Assembly: GCA_000710935.1 (NCBI GenBank)
Contig: BAYV01000011.1
Span: 62,001-126,000, forward strand
Direction of reading: 5' to 3'
Source of the DNA: Iodidimonas nitroreducens
GTDB taxonomy: Bacteria; Pseudomonadota; Alphaproteobacteria; Sphingomonadales; Rhodothalassiaceae
Length of the DNA stretch: 64,000 bases
Made by a program: the position numbers and the translations under genes. This document shows positions 42,652 to 50,048 of the stretch, piece after piece; position 1 is the first letter of the stretch, and each line of letters begins with the position of its first letter. The notes under the pieces are model-generated. The model made no database searches. It saw nothing but the letters and a program-made list of their open reading frames with translations, and was not told the DNA's origin.

Positions 42652-44067
42652 TCAGCAAAGCTCCAGAACGGGCAGGGACAGCCTTTGGGCCACTGTGCGC
42701 AAGGCCGCCCGATGATCGCCATAGGCAATGGCGAAATGATGCTCCAGCCCTTCATCCATGATGGTGTCACAGACCTGCCGGGAGGGCAGATCAAATCGGA
42801 TGGTGCCCGATGTGCCGGTAAAGGCCATGGGTGCGGGGATGACCTCGGCCCCGCCGATGACCATCTTGTTTTCGCCCCCGGCCTGGGATATGCGGGCGAT
42901 GGTGATGCGCCCGGGCTTGATTTTATATTGATGGAGCAGGGGCATCTTGCGATTGGTGTGGATTGTGGCTTCGGCCTTTGAAGCCGGATCGCGCATCGAT
43001 AAAGGGGCCGATCCGCAATGCCACAAAACCGCGGTATCGTCGGCGAAATCCAGATCAACCAGATCGGTCATCCAGGCCGGTTCGCCCGCCAGTTCCTGTA
43101 AGAGCAGCTGGCTCATCGCCCCATGCACATCGGCTTCGCAGGCGGTGGGAATTCTGGCTTCATTGAGCATCGCCACCGGACCGCAGGCCGCACAGCCATA
43201 ATCGGTGAAAAATTCCGGCCAGCAGCGCACCGCAAGGCTTTTGGCTCCGGTTTCCGCCTGCACATCTTCAAGGGCGCAAAAGCTGCGCAAAGAGCGATCA
43301 AGCTGATCGGCATCCACCTCATCAAGATTGCCAAGGGCATCGGATTCGGCCTGATGATGGCGGGCCACCCGCGCCGCATCGATGCCCCGCGCCCGGCTGA
43401 ACAGATCATCCATGCTGATCCGGTTGACCGACAGCCCGCCCAGCCCCTTCAGCACGCCTTCATCAAAAGCACAGGTATCAAAGCCATCGGGATGCTGGCC
43501 GATCACGGTGATTTTGGCATCCTTGATGGCATCAAGCGCGCGGATCACGGCTTCATCCGTGCTTTCATCATGGGGCTTTTCGTTGGCTTTGGAGGAAGGC
43601 GCTTTTGCCGAAGATTTTACTTTGGGGCTTGCCAAAGCCCGCAGATCGGGCCCCAAATCCGGGGCTTTGGGATCGCTATAAAGCCAGCCCAGATCATGGC
43701 CCGATTTTTTAAGAGCATGGGCCGCCAGATTAAGCCCGCATAAGGCATTGAGCCGCAGCCGACCCCCCAATCGTGGTTCGGGCACCGCCCAGATTGCCAC
43801 CGGGGCTTTCAGGACATCGGCCAGAGTACGGGTCATGGTGGCATCGGTGAAGGTGATCTGCATGATCAGCACAAGATCAAATGTTTGCCCCTTCAGGCTT
43901 TCCATCGCCTGATTAACGGCATCGGCATCGAATAAAAGATCGCGCGGGCCGATGGTTTTGATCCCCGCCCGATCCAAGGCGGCAAAGGCCTGATTCTTCA
44001 TTTCGGTGGCAAAGGGCACGTCGAAGGTGGGGCGCGCCAGCGGGAAGACGGCATAGCTGAGACTCAT
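42652..44067 (-). CDS. L-fucose isomerase-like protein (candidate sulfoquinovose isomerase)
   Basis: A 471-residue sugar isomerase with the L-fucose/L-arabinose isomerase fold. The C-terminal domain shows RCWPEFFTDYGCAACGPVAMLNEARIPTACEADVHGAMSQLLLQ and later DLDFADDTAVLWHCGSAP, with the Glu of CEAD, an Asp and the His of WHCG as expected metal ligands. A low-complexity Lys/Ser/Pro linker at about 150-175 separates two Rossmann-like parts. It stands where a pathway from sulfoquinovose needs an aldose-ketose isomerase; E. coli uses the unrelated YihS for this. Two bases separate it from the aldolase gene. Substrate is inferred. Confidence 0.85.
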   Translation of the reverse strand: MSLSYAVFPLARPTFDVPFATEMKNQAFAALDRAGIKTIGPRDLLFDADAVNQAMESLKGQTFDLVLIMQITFTDATMTRTLADVLKAPVAIWAVPEPRLGGRLRLNALCGLNLAAHALKKSGHDLGWLYSDPKAPDLGPDLRALASPKVKSSAKAPSSKANEKPHDESTDEAVIRALDAIKDAKITVIGQHPDGFDTCAFDEGVLKGLGGLSVNRISMDDLFSRARGIDAARVARHHQAESDALGNLDEVDADQLDRSLRSFCALEDVQAETGAKSLAVRCWPEFFTDYGCAACGPVAMLNEARIPTACEADVHGAMSQLLLQELAGEPAWMTDLVDLDFADDTAVLWHCGSAPLSMRDPASKAEATIHTNRKMPLLHQYKIKPGRITIARISQAGGENKMVIGGAEVIPAPMAFTGTSGTIRFDLPSRQVCDTIMDEGLEHHFAIAYGDHRAALRTVAQRLSLPVLELC

Positions 44068-44069
44068 GA

Positions 44070-45119
44070 TCAGCCTCCAAAACCTTTATATACATGACGA
44101 AAGCGCGCATCGGCCGGGACCAGCCCCGGTCCATCGGGACCATAGCAATCATGCGCCATGAAGGGCAGGGCCTTTTCATCGGTGAGCCGGTTCAGATCCT
44201 TCATATAAGGGATGGCTTCATCTCTTAAAGCCTGTCGGATCGCCGCCATGTCGGGAAATGCCTGGAAGGCTTCGAGCCAGATCGCCCGGCCCGCCAGATA
44301 TCCCGAGGCCCCGGCCGCATAGGCATGGGTGAGGATATTGCGAAAGGCCGCCATGCCCGCCCCCGCCGAGAGCATCACCCAGGGCCTGCCCGCGGCCTCG
44401 TTCATGGCATCAAACCAGCTTTGGACCCGTTCCCAATCATCGCCCCCCACGCCGGGGACATCATCGGCGGCCAGCGGGCTTTCCAGCTTGAACAGATCGA
44501 CCCCATAATCGGGATGAGAAAAAACCCGCACGCTTTCCAGCACCAGATCGGGCTTTTTGCTTTTCATTTCCACATAATCGCCGGTGCGTTCGGCATCATG
44601 GGCCAAGGGATAGACGAGCAATTCAAAAACGAAAGGCAGATCGAAACGGGCGCAGGCCTCGCCAATGCGCTTGGTGAAATCCTGCTGCGCCCGGCAGATC
44701 GCGGCATCGGCATCGGGGCGATACCAGGCCAGAACCTTGACCGCATCGCCGCCCACGCGCTTGATTTTTTCCACCGACCAATCATCGATTTCCGATGACA
44801 GGCGGCCTTTGTCGGTTTCCTTGAAAATGGAATCCTCAAGGGTGAGGATCAAGCCCAAAGCCGGATCATAAAGCGACAGGCCCGCAGGATAAGCATAATG
44901 GGGATCGAGCAGCATGGCGGTGGATTGGCTTTGCAATTCTTCGATCAACAGCGCCTTGAACGCGGCCACATCCTCCCACGGGGCTTCATCCAGCCCCCTG
45001 ATTTTGGCGATGGGGTTTTTGATCGGCGGACGTTGATCCACCGCAGTCATCTTGAAACGGCCCTGACGATCAGCCATGCGCCGCATGCCCCATAATTTTC
45101 CTGCGCTCAGGCTCATCAT
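44070..45119 (-). CDS. LacD/YihT-type class I aldolase (candidate sulfofructose-1-phosphate aldolase)
   Basis: A 349-residue class I aldolase of the tagatose-bisphosphate aldolase (LacD)/DeoC group, to which the E. coli sulfofructosephosphate aldolase YihT belongs. GMRRMADRQGRFKMTAVDQRPPI is the family N terminus; GGDAVKVLAWYRPD, the probable Schiff-base Lys in VDLFKLESPL, and PWVMLSAGAGMAAF...AAGASGYLAGRAIW are the other blocks. Expected products are DHAP and an aldehyde, here sulfolactaldehyde. First gene of a minus-strand operon with isomerase and GH31. ATG 45116 is an alternative start with slightly better spacing to GGAG. Confidence 0.87.
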   Translation of the reverse strand: MMSLSAGKLWGMRRMADRQGRFKMTAVDQRPPIKNPIAKIRGLDEAPWEDVAAFKALLIEELQSQSTAMLLDPHYAYPAGLSLYDPALGLILTLEDSIFKETDKGRLSSEIDDWSVEKIKRVGGDAVKVLAWYRPDADAAICRAQQDFTKRIGEACARFDLPFVFELLVYPLAHDAERTGDYVEMKSKKPDLVLESVRVFSHPDYGVDLFKLESPLAADDVPGVGGDDWERVQSWFDAMNEAAGRPWVMLSAGAGMAAFRNILTHAYAAGASGYLAGRAIWLEAFQAFPDMAAIRQALRDEAIPYMKDLNRLTDEKALPFMAHDCYGPDGPGLVPADARFRHVYKGFGG

Positions 45120-45303
45120 CGCTCTCCATCACAGATTGGAACAGGGGTGGGCGGCCGTGTGGGATCGGGCCTCAAGGCACGGCTGCGCGTCCGCATTATT
45201 GCAGTTATCTATAAGAGTTATATGACATAAGAAAAGATAATGGCAAGCCTTGTAAAAGGGGCGTGCCTAAATTCCAGGATATTTTTATCGATGTCAGGAA
45301 ATT

Positions 45304-46023
45304 TCAGCGAATGCTGACGGCATAAACCAGCCGCGCGGTATCGCAGCGCGATGTGCGTAATTCCACCGGTCGCCCGGCAATATCAATGGCGATCCGGTCG
45401 ATCTGCAAAATCGGCGACCCCAAGGGCAGATCAAGACGGCTGGCATCTTCCTTGCGCGCGATATCGGCGTGCAATTCTTCTTCGGCCTGCACGATATTGA
45501 TGTCGAATTCCGCCTGATAGAGGGTGTAAAGGGCATTGGGCAGGGGATCATAGCGATCAATATCGGGAAACAGCGCCAAGGGCAGCACGATCATCTCGAA
45601 AATCGCCGGGCGCCCCTCTACCCAGCGGGTGCGGCGCAATTCCACCACCATATCATCGGGCTTGATGGCCAGCTTGCGCGCTTCGGTGGCATTGGCCGGA
45701 CGGCGGCTGATGGATTTTTCACCGCAATCGGGGATCACCTTTTCGCCCCCCGGATGGGCCATGCGAAAAAACCGAAACAAAGCGCTTTGCTCGTTATATT
45801 GGCTGACATAGGTGCCTTTGCCCTGCCGCCTTTCGATCAGATTTTCCGATGCCATGGCATCCAGCGCCTTACGCACCGTGCCTTGAGACACCCCAAGGCT
45901 GGAGGCGAGGGCATGTTCGCTGGGCAGGGCTTCGGCGGCTTTCCACACACCTGTGCTGATCTGCTTGACCAGATGATCATAGACTTGTCGATATAAGGGC
46001 CGGAAACCGGGCGCTCCATCCAT
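45304..46023 (-). CDS. GntR-family regulator, HutC (UTRA) type
   Basis: A 239-residue repressor-type regulator. The N-terminal winged helix PLYRQVYDHLVKQISTGVWKAAEALPSEHALASSLGVSQGTVRKALDAMASENLIERRQGKGTYV is GntR, and the C-terminal half (about 90-239) is a UTRA ligand domain with VVELRRTRWVEGRPAIFEM and PLGSPILQIDRIAIDIAGRPVELR. It is divergent from suyA, with the perfect operator palindrome TATCTTATATAAGATA between them, 102 bp from its start. It is the best candidate for the regulator of the whole sulfosugar regulon, likely including itself. Confidence 0.93.
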   Translation of the reverse strand: MDGAPGFRPLYRQVYDHLVKQISTGVWKAAEALPSEHALASSLGVSQGTVRKALDAMASENLIERRQGKGTYVSQYNEQSALFRFFRMAHPGGEKVIPDCGEKSISRRPANATEARKLAIKPDDMVVELRRTRWVEGRPAIFEMIVLPLALFPDIDRYDPLPNALYTLYQAEFDINIVQAEEELHADIARKEDASRLDLPLGSPILQIDRIAIDIAGRPVELRTSRCDTARLVYAVSIR

Positions 46024-46124
46024 GGATCGGGGCCTTGAAAGCGGGAGGGTGAGGGTGAGCTAAAGACTGATGGACCTTCAGAATATCGCGCATTGGCCCC
46101 TTTTGTCTATCATTTGTTGTATTG

Positions 46125-46140
46125 TATCTTATATAAGATA
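46125..46140. promoter_or_regulatory. Perfect 16-bp operator palindrome before suyA
   Basis: TATCTTATATAAGATA is its own reverse complement. It lies between the divergent gntR (HutC type) and suyAB-comC-slcC genes. Near copies are found at 39268 (15/16), 49869 (15/16), 35233 (13/16) and, with a perfect 11-base core, at 50022. Palindromes of about this length are usual for GntR/HutC regulators. Confidence 0.75.
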
Positions 46141-46294
46141 GCTTATAAAAGGAGCGAGTCTGAGGGATGGCTGTTCGACCGGCCCATGATAAGTGGCTTG
46201 GGGCTTGCCTGGGGCCGTGATCAGGATGCTATCGAGGCATTGGGCGACAAAAGACACGTCAAAAGCTCATTCTAAAAAAGCAAAGGAAATCGCC

Positions 46295-46582
46295 GTGAGT
46301 ATTCCACATCTTTTGGTTCATGATAAACGCGATAATGTTGGCGTTGTGGTGGTTGAGGGTTTGACCGCAGGCACCGAGATGCTGTGCGTGGTCACTCAGG
46401 ATAATTCAGATTTTAAATTGGTGGCGCGTCAGGATGTGCCCATCGGCCATAAAATCGCCCTGACCGATCTGAAGCTCGAAGAGAATGTCGTCAAATATGG
46501 CGAAAATATCGGCCGGGTGGTGGCCGATATATCCAAAGGCGAGCATGTGCACACCCATAATCTGAAAACCAGACGCTGGTAA
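46295..46582 (+). CDS. suyA: (R)-sulfolactate sulfo-lyase small subunit SuyA
   Basis: A 95-residue SAF-domain protein of the UxaA-N type, the small subunit of (R)-sulfolactate sulfo-lyase. [22 protein letters not shown] and [26 protein letters not shown] are the family text. The GTG at 46295 is chosen because AAAGGA at 46282-46287 is seven bases upstream and the domain starts there; the frame continues upstream without a family match. suyB follows after 11 bp. Alone it could be part of an altronate-type dehydratase, but the partner sequence and the two sulfolactate dehydrogenases next to it favour SuyA. Confidence 0.88.
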   Translation: MSIPHLLVHDKRDNVGVVVVEGLTAGTEMLCVVTQDNSDFKLVARQDVPIGHKIALTDLKLEENVVKYGENIGRVVADISKGEHVHTHNLKTRRW

Positions 46583-46593
46583 GGAGCCGAAGA

Positions 46594-47766
46594 ATGAGCA
46601 ATTCCCAAAAAATCATGGCCTATCGGCGCGAAAACGGGCGGGTTGGTGTGCGCAATCATGTGGTGATCCTGCCCCTTGATGATATTTCAAATGCCGCTTG
46701 CGAAGCCGTGGCGAATAATATCAAGGGCACTTTGGCGCTGCCCCATGCCTATGGCCGCCTGCAATTTGGCGCCGATCTCGATCTTCATTTCCGCACCATG
46801 ATCGGCACGGGGGCCAATCCCAATGTGGCGGCCTGTGTGGTGATCGGTATCGAACCGGGCTGGACCCAGAAAGTGGTGGATGGCATTGCCGCCACGGGCA
46901 AACCGGTGACCGGCTTTTCCATCGAGCAGAATGGCGATATCGCCACCATCGCCAAGGCATCGCGGCAGGCGAAAGATTATGTGCATTGGGCAACGGCGCT
47001 TTTGCGCGAGCCTTGTGATCTGTCGGAGCTTTGGATTGCTGCCAAATGCGGGGAAAGCGATACCACCACCGGCCTCGCATCCTGCCCCACGGTTGGCAAT
47101 ATGTATGACAAGCTGATCCCAAAAGGCATTTATGGCTGTTTTGGGGAAACATCCGAACTGACCGGGGCCGAGCATCTGTGTCAGGCGCGGGCTGCAACGC
47201 CTGAGGTCGGTGAAAAATTCACGCGCACCTTCATGGCCTATCAGAACGAGGTGATCGAGCCGCATAAAACATCCGATCTTTCCGATTCCCAGCCCACCAA
47301 GGGCAATATCGAAGGGGGGCTGACCACCATCGAGGAAAAGGCCCTGGGCAATCTTGAAAAGATCGGCAAGAAAGTCAGCTATATCGATGTTCTGGAGCCT
47401 GCCGAAGCGCCGGCAAAGGGGCCGGGGCTTTATTTCATGGATACATCATCAGCGGCGGCGGAATGTTGCACCCTGCAGGCGGCGGCGGGCTATGTGGTGC
47501 ATATCTTCCCCACCGGTCAGGGCAATATCATCGGCAATCCGATCATGCCGGTGATCAAGCTGACGGGGAATCCGCGCACCGTGCGCACCATGTCGGAACA
47601 TGTGGATCTCGATGTTTCCGCCATCGTGCGACGGGAGTGGACCATCGATGATGCGGGCGATGCCCTGATCGATCTGATCGCCGCCACGGCCAATGGCCGC
47701 TTTACTGCGGCCGAGGCTTTGGGCCATCGGGAATTTGTGATGACCAAACTCTATCGCAGCGCCTGA
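46594..47766 (+). CDS. suyB: (R)-sulfolactate sulfo-lyase large subunit SuyB
   Basis: Catalytic, probably iron-dependent, subunit that splits (R)-3-sulfolactate into pyruvate and sulfite. The 390-residue protein opens with [26 protein letters not shown] and has [34 protein letters not shown] and [26 protein letters not shown], phrases I recall from characterised SuyB proteins; altronate and galactarate dehydratases have ECGGSD-type text at the same place. The length matches SuyB. AAGGAG precedes the ATG. Second gene of suyA-suyB-comC-slcC. This is the desulfonation step of the locus. Confidence 0.9.
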   Translation: MSNSQKIMAYRRENGRVGVRNHVVILPLDDISNAACEAVANNIKGTLALPHAYGRLQFGADLDLHFRTMIGTGANPNVAACVVIGIEPGWTQKVVDGIAATGKPVTGFSIEQNGDIATIAKASRQAKDYVHWATALLREPCDLSELWIAAKCGESDTTTGLASCPTVGNMYDKLIPKGIYGCFGETSELTGAEHLCQARAATPEVGEKFTRTFMAYQNEVIEPHKTSDLSDSQPTKGNIEGGLTTIEEKALGNLEKIGKKVSYIDVLEPAEAPAKGPGLYFMDTSSAAAECCTLQAAAGYVVHIFPTGQGNIIGNPIMPVIKLTGNPRTVRTMSEHVDLDVSAIVRREWTIDDAGDALIDLIAATANGRFTAAEALGHREFVMTKLYRSA

Positions 47767-47793
47767 CCGGATGATCATCATGGGCTTTTTTAC

Positions 47794-48810
47794 ATGACGG
47801 AACCCGTTCGCCTGAGCCTTGATGCGGCGCAGGATCTGGTGGCCCGCGCTTTGCTGGCCGCCGGATGTTCGCCCGATCAAGCCGCGATCACCGCCCGGGC
47901 TTTGGTGGCTGCCGAGGCGGATGGGCAGGCGGGCCATGGTCTGTCGCGTGTGCCATCCTATGCTGCTCAGGCGAAAAGCGGCAAGGTGAATGGCCATGCG
48001 GTGCCCCATGCGCAATCGGTGTCCCCAGCGGCGCTGCGTATTGATGCAGGCTATGGCTTTGCTTATCCGGCGCTGGATCTGGCGGTTACAAAGCTGGTGC
48101 AGTTGGCTCCCACGATGGGCATTGCCAGCGCCACGCTTTATCGCTCGCATCATTTTGGGCAGGCGGGGGCGCATGCTGAAAAGCTTGCCGATGCGGGCCT
48201 GATCGGGCTGGTTTTTGGTAATTCACCTAAGGCCATTGCCTTTTGGGGTGGGCAGGCCCCGATGCTGGGCACCAATCCCGTGGCCTTTGCCGCTCCCTTG
48301 CCCGAAGGACCGCCGCTGGTGATCGATTTTGCGGTTTCGGTGGTGGCCCGGGGTAAGATCAATGCTGCCAAACAGGCCGGTGAAACCATTCCCGAAGGTT
48401 GGGCGCTGGATCGTGATGGGCAGCCCACCACCGATCCCGATGCGGCTTTGGCGGGTTCGATGCTGCCCATTGGCGGTGCCAAGGGGGCGGCGTTGGCGAT
48501 GATGATCGAAATATTGGCGGCGGCCTTGAGCGGATCGCATTTCGGCTTTGAAGCCAGTTCCCTTTTTGATGGGGAAGGACCGCCTCCCGATCTGGGGCAA
48601 ACTTTGGTGGCTATCGATCCCATGCGGCTGTCTGCCGGGGCCTATCAGGATCGGATGGCGGTGTTTCTGGCGGTTTTGGGGGCCGATGCGGATGTCCGCC
48701 TGCCCGGCAGCCGTCGTTTGATCAATCGCCAGCGGGCCGCGGAAAACGGCCTTTTGGTGCCCGCCGCACTTTATCAAAGCCTGCAGGAACTGGCAGCATC
48801 AACAGCATGA
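47794..48810 (+). CDS. comC: Malate/L-lactate dehydrogenase family protein, candidate (R)-sulfolactate dehydrogenase ComC
   Basis: A 338-residue NAD(P)-dependent oxidoreductase of the Ldh2/MDG family (not the classic Rossmann LDH). AITARALVAAEADGQAGHGLSRVPSYA, the SHHFGQAGAHAEKLADAGLIGLVFGNSPKAIAFWGG segment and GTNPVAFAAPLP are family blocks, and GGAKGAALAMMIEILAAALSG the C-terminal one. In Chromohalobacter salexigens a member, ComC, works with SlcC and SuyAB to invert sulfolactate; the same partners flank it here. It would reduce sulfopyruvate to (R)-sulfolactate. Confidence 0.85.
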   Translation: MTEPVRLSLDAAQDLVARALLAAGCSPDQAAITARALVAAEADGQAGHGLSRVPSYAAQAKSGKVNGHAVPHAQSVSPAALRIDAGYGFAYPALDLAVTKLVQLAPTMGIASATLYRSHHFGQAGAHAEKLADAGLIGLVFGNSPKAIAFWGGQAPMLGTNPVAFAAPLPEGPPLVIDFAVSVVARGKINAAKQAGETIPEGWALDRDGQPTTDPDAALAGSMLPIGGAKGAALAMMIEILAAALSGSHFGFEASSLFDGEGPPPDLGQTLVAIDPMRLSAGAYQDRMAVFLAVLGADADVRLPGSRRLINRQRAAENGLLVPAALYQSLQELAASTA

Positions 48811-48822
48811 AGGGAATTGGCC

Positions 48823-49764
48823 ATGGCTGATATCGTGATCAGTGAATTCATGGATGAAACAGCGATTGCCGAAGTGCTACAGGGCTTTGATGTGCTTTAT
48901 GATCCTGATCTGGTGAATGAACCGGCGGCGCTTTTGGCGGCTTTGGCGGATGCCCGGGCTTTGATCATACGCAATAAAACCCAGGTGCGCGGGGATTTGC
49001 TGAAGGCAGCGCCCCATTTGCGGGTGATCGGGCGATTGGGGGTGGGGCTTGATAATATCGATCTTGATGCCTGTGCGGCGCGGGGGATCAAGGTGTGCCC
49101 GGCGCGGGGGGCGAATGATCTCTCGGTAGCGGAATATGTGCTGAGTGCCGCGATGAATCTGTTGCGGGATATGTGGTCGGGGCGCGATCAGATGCTGGCC
49201 GGGGATTGGCCTAGGCTGCAAATGATCGGGGCCGAGCTTTCAGGCCGGACGCTGGGGCTTGTGGGCTTTGGCAGCATTGCCCGCGAAGTGGCGCGTCGGG
49301 CCCGCATCATGGGGATGCGGCTGGCCATTTATGATCCCTATCTTGATGCAGACGATCCGGCGCTGGCGGCCGATCTTGCTGGAGTTGTGCGCCTGGATTT
49401 GGCGGATATGCTGGCCGAAGCCGATGTGCTGAGCCTGCATGTGCCCCTGACCGAGGAAACCCGCCATCTGATCGATGCTCTGGCCTTGGCGCGGATGCAA
49501 CCGGGTGCGATCCTGATCAATGCCGCGCGGGGCGGGGTGGTGGATGAAATGGCTTTGGCCGATGCCTTGCGCGCGGGCCGCTTGGCGGGGGCGGCGCTCG
49601 ATGTTTTTGAAACCGAGCCGATGACCGCCGAAAGCGGGGCGCATCTGCGCGATGTCCCCAATCTTTTGCTGACCCCGCATATTGCCGGGATCACCGAGGA
49701 AGCCAATCTGCGTGTGAGCCTGATGACCGCACAATCTGTGGCGGCGGTACTGGCCAGCGCCTGA
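48823..49764 (+). CDS. slcC: D-isomer-type hydroxyacid dehydrogenase, candidate (S)-sulfolactate dehydrogenase SlcC
   Basis: A 313-residue NAD-dependent 2-hydroxyacid dehydrogenase. The opening DIVISEFMDETA resembles SlcC; catalytic residues are visible as Arg in INAARGGVVDE, Glu in DVFETEPM and His in LLTPHIAGITEE, with the nucleotide motif LGLVGFGSIAREVARRA. ATG 48823 is seven bases from AAGGGA; TTG 48817 would add two residues. It would oxidise (S)-sulfolactate to sulfopyruvate for ComC. Phosphoglycerate-type dehydrogenases look similar, but the SuyAB-ComC neighbourhood is decisive. Confidence 0.85.
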   Translation: MADIVISEFMDETAIAEVLQGFDVLYDPDLVNEPAALLAALADARALIIRNKTQVRGDLLKAAPHLRVIGRLGVGLDNIDLDACAARGIKVCPARGANDLSVAEYVLSAAMNLLRDMWSGRDQMLAGDWPRLQMIGAELSGRTLGLVGFGSIAREVARRARIMGMRLAIYDPYLDADDPALAADLAGVVRLDLADMLAEADVLSLHVPLTEETRHLIDALALARMQPGAILINAARGGVVDEMALADALRAGRLAGAALDVFETEPMTAESGAHLRDVPNLLLTPHIAGITEEANLRVSLMTAQSVAAVLASA

Positions 49765-49868
49765 GCATCGGGCCATGCGCCGGATCAGATTATCTTCACA
49801 ATAAAAACGTTAAATCGTCTCTCGGATGCCCTGATTCTGGCGTTGGAGTCTGGCTTTTCTATCTGTTA

Positions 49869-49884
49869 TGTCTTATATAAGATA
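49869..49884. promoter_or_regulatory. Operator palindrome before the second TonB receptor
   Basis: TGTCTTATATAAGATA matches the suyA operator at 15 of 16 positions. It lies 165 bp before the receptor start codon, in the only gap between slcC and the receptor, tying the receptor to the sulfosugar regulon. Confidence 0.7.
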
Positions 49885-50021
49885 TATCTCACAGCATGGC
49901 AGTTACATGCTGATGGAACGGCATCAAGATCGCAGGCGGCCTTCTAAGAGCCGCAAAGGCTAGGTCGAATTGATAGGGACAAGATGCGGACAGAGCCGGG
50001 CGGAGCGCCGGTTTCAATCCG

Positions 50022-50037
50022 GGTCTTATATAAGGGA
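50022..50037. promoter_or_regulatory. Second operator-like copy over the receptor's ribosome-binding site
   Basis: TCTTATATAAG (50024-50034), the perfect 11-base core of the operator, runs directly into the ribosome-binding sequence AAGGGAGGA (50032-50040) of the TonB receptor. The flanks diverge from the 16-bp consensus. With the site at 49869 it makes a pair about 153 bp apart, which could support looping or roadblock repression. Confidence 0.5.
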
Positions 50038-50048
50038 GGATAAAATCC

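Noticed and set aside
46594-47766. Altronate or galactarate dehydratase (UxaA-type) as the function of this gene
   Set aside because: The family is the same, but [10 protein letters not shown], the [13 protein letters not shown] and [13 protein letters not shown] text and the adjoining ComC/SlcC-type genes fit sulfolactate sulfo-lyase better; no hexuronate genes are nearby.
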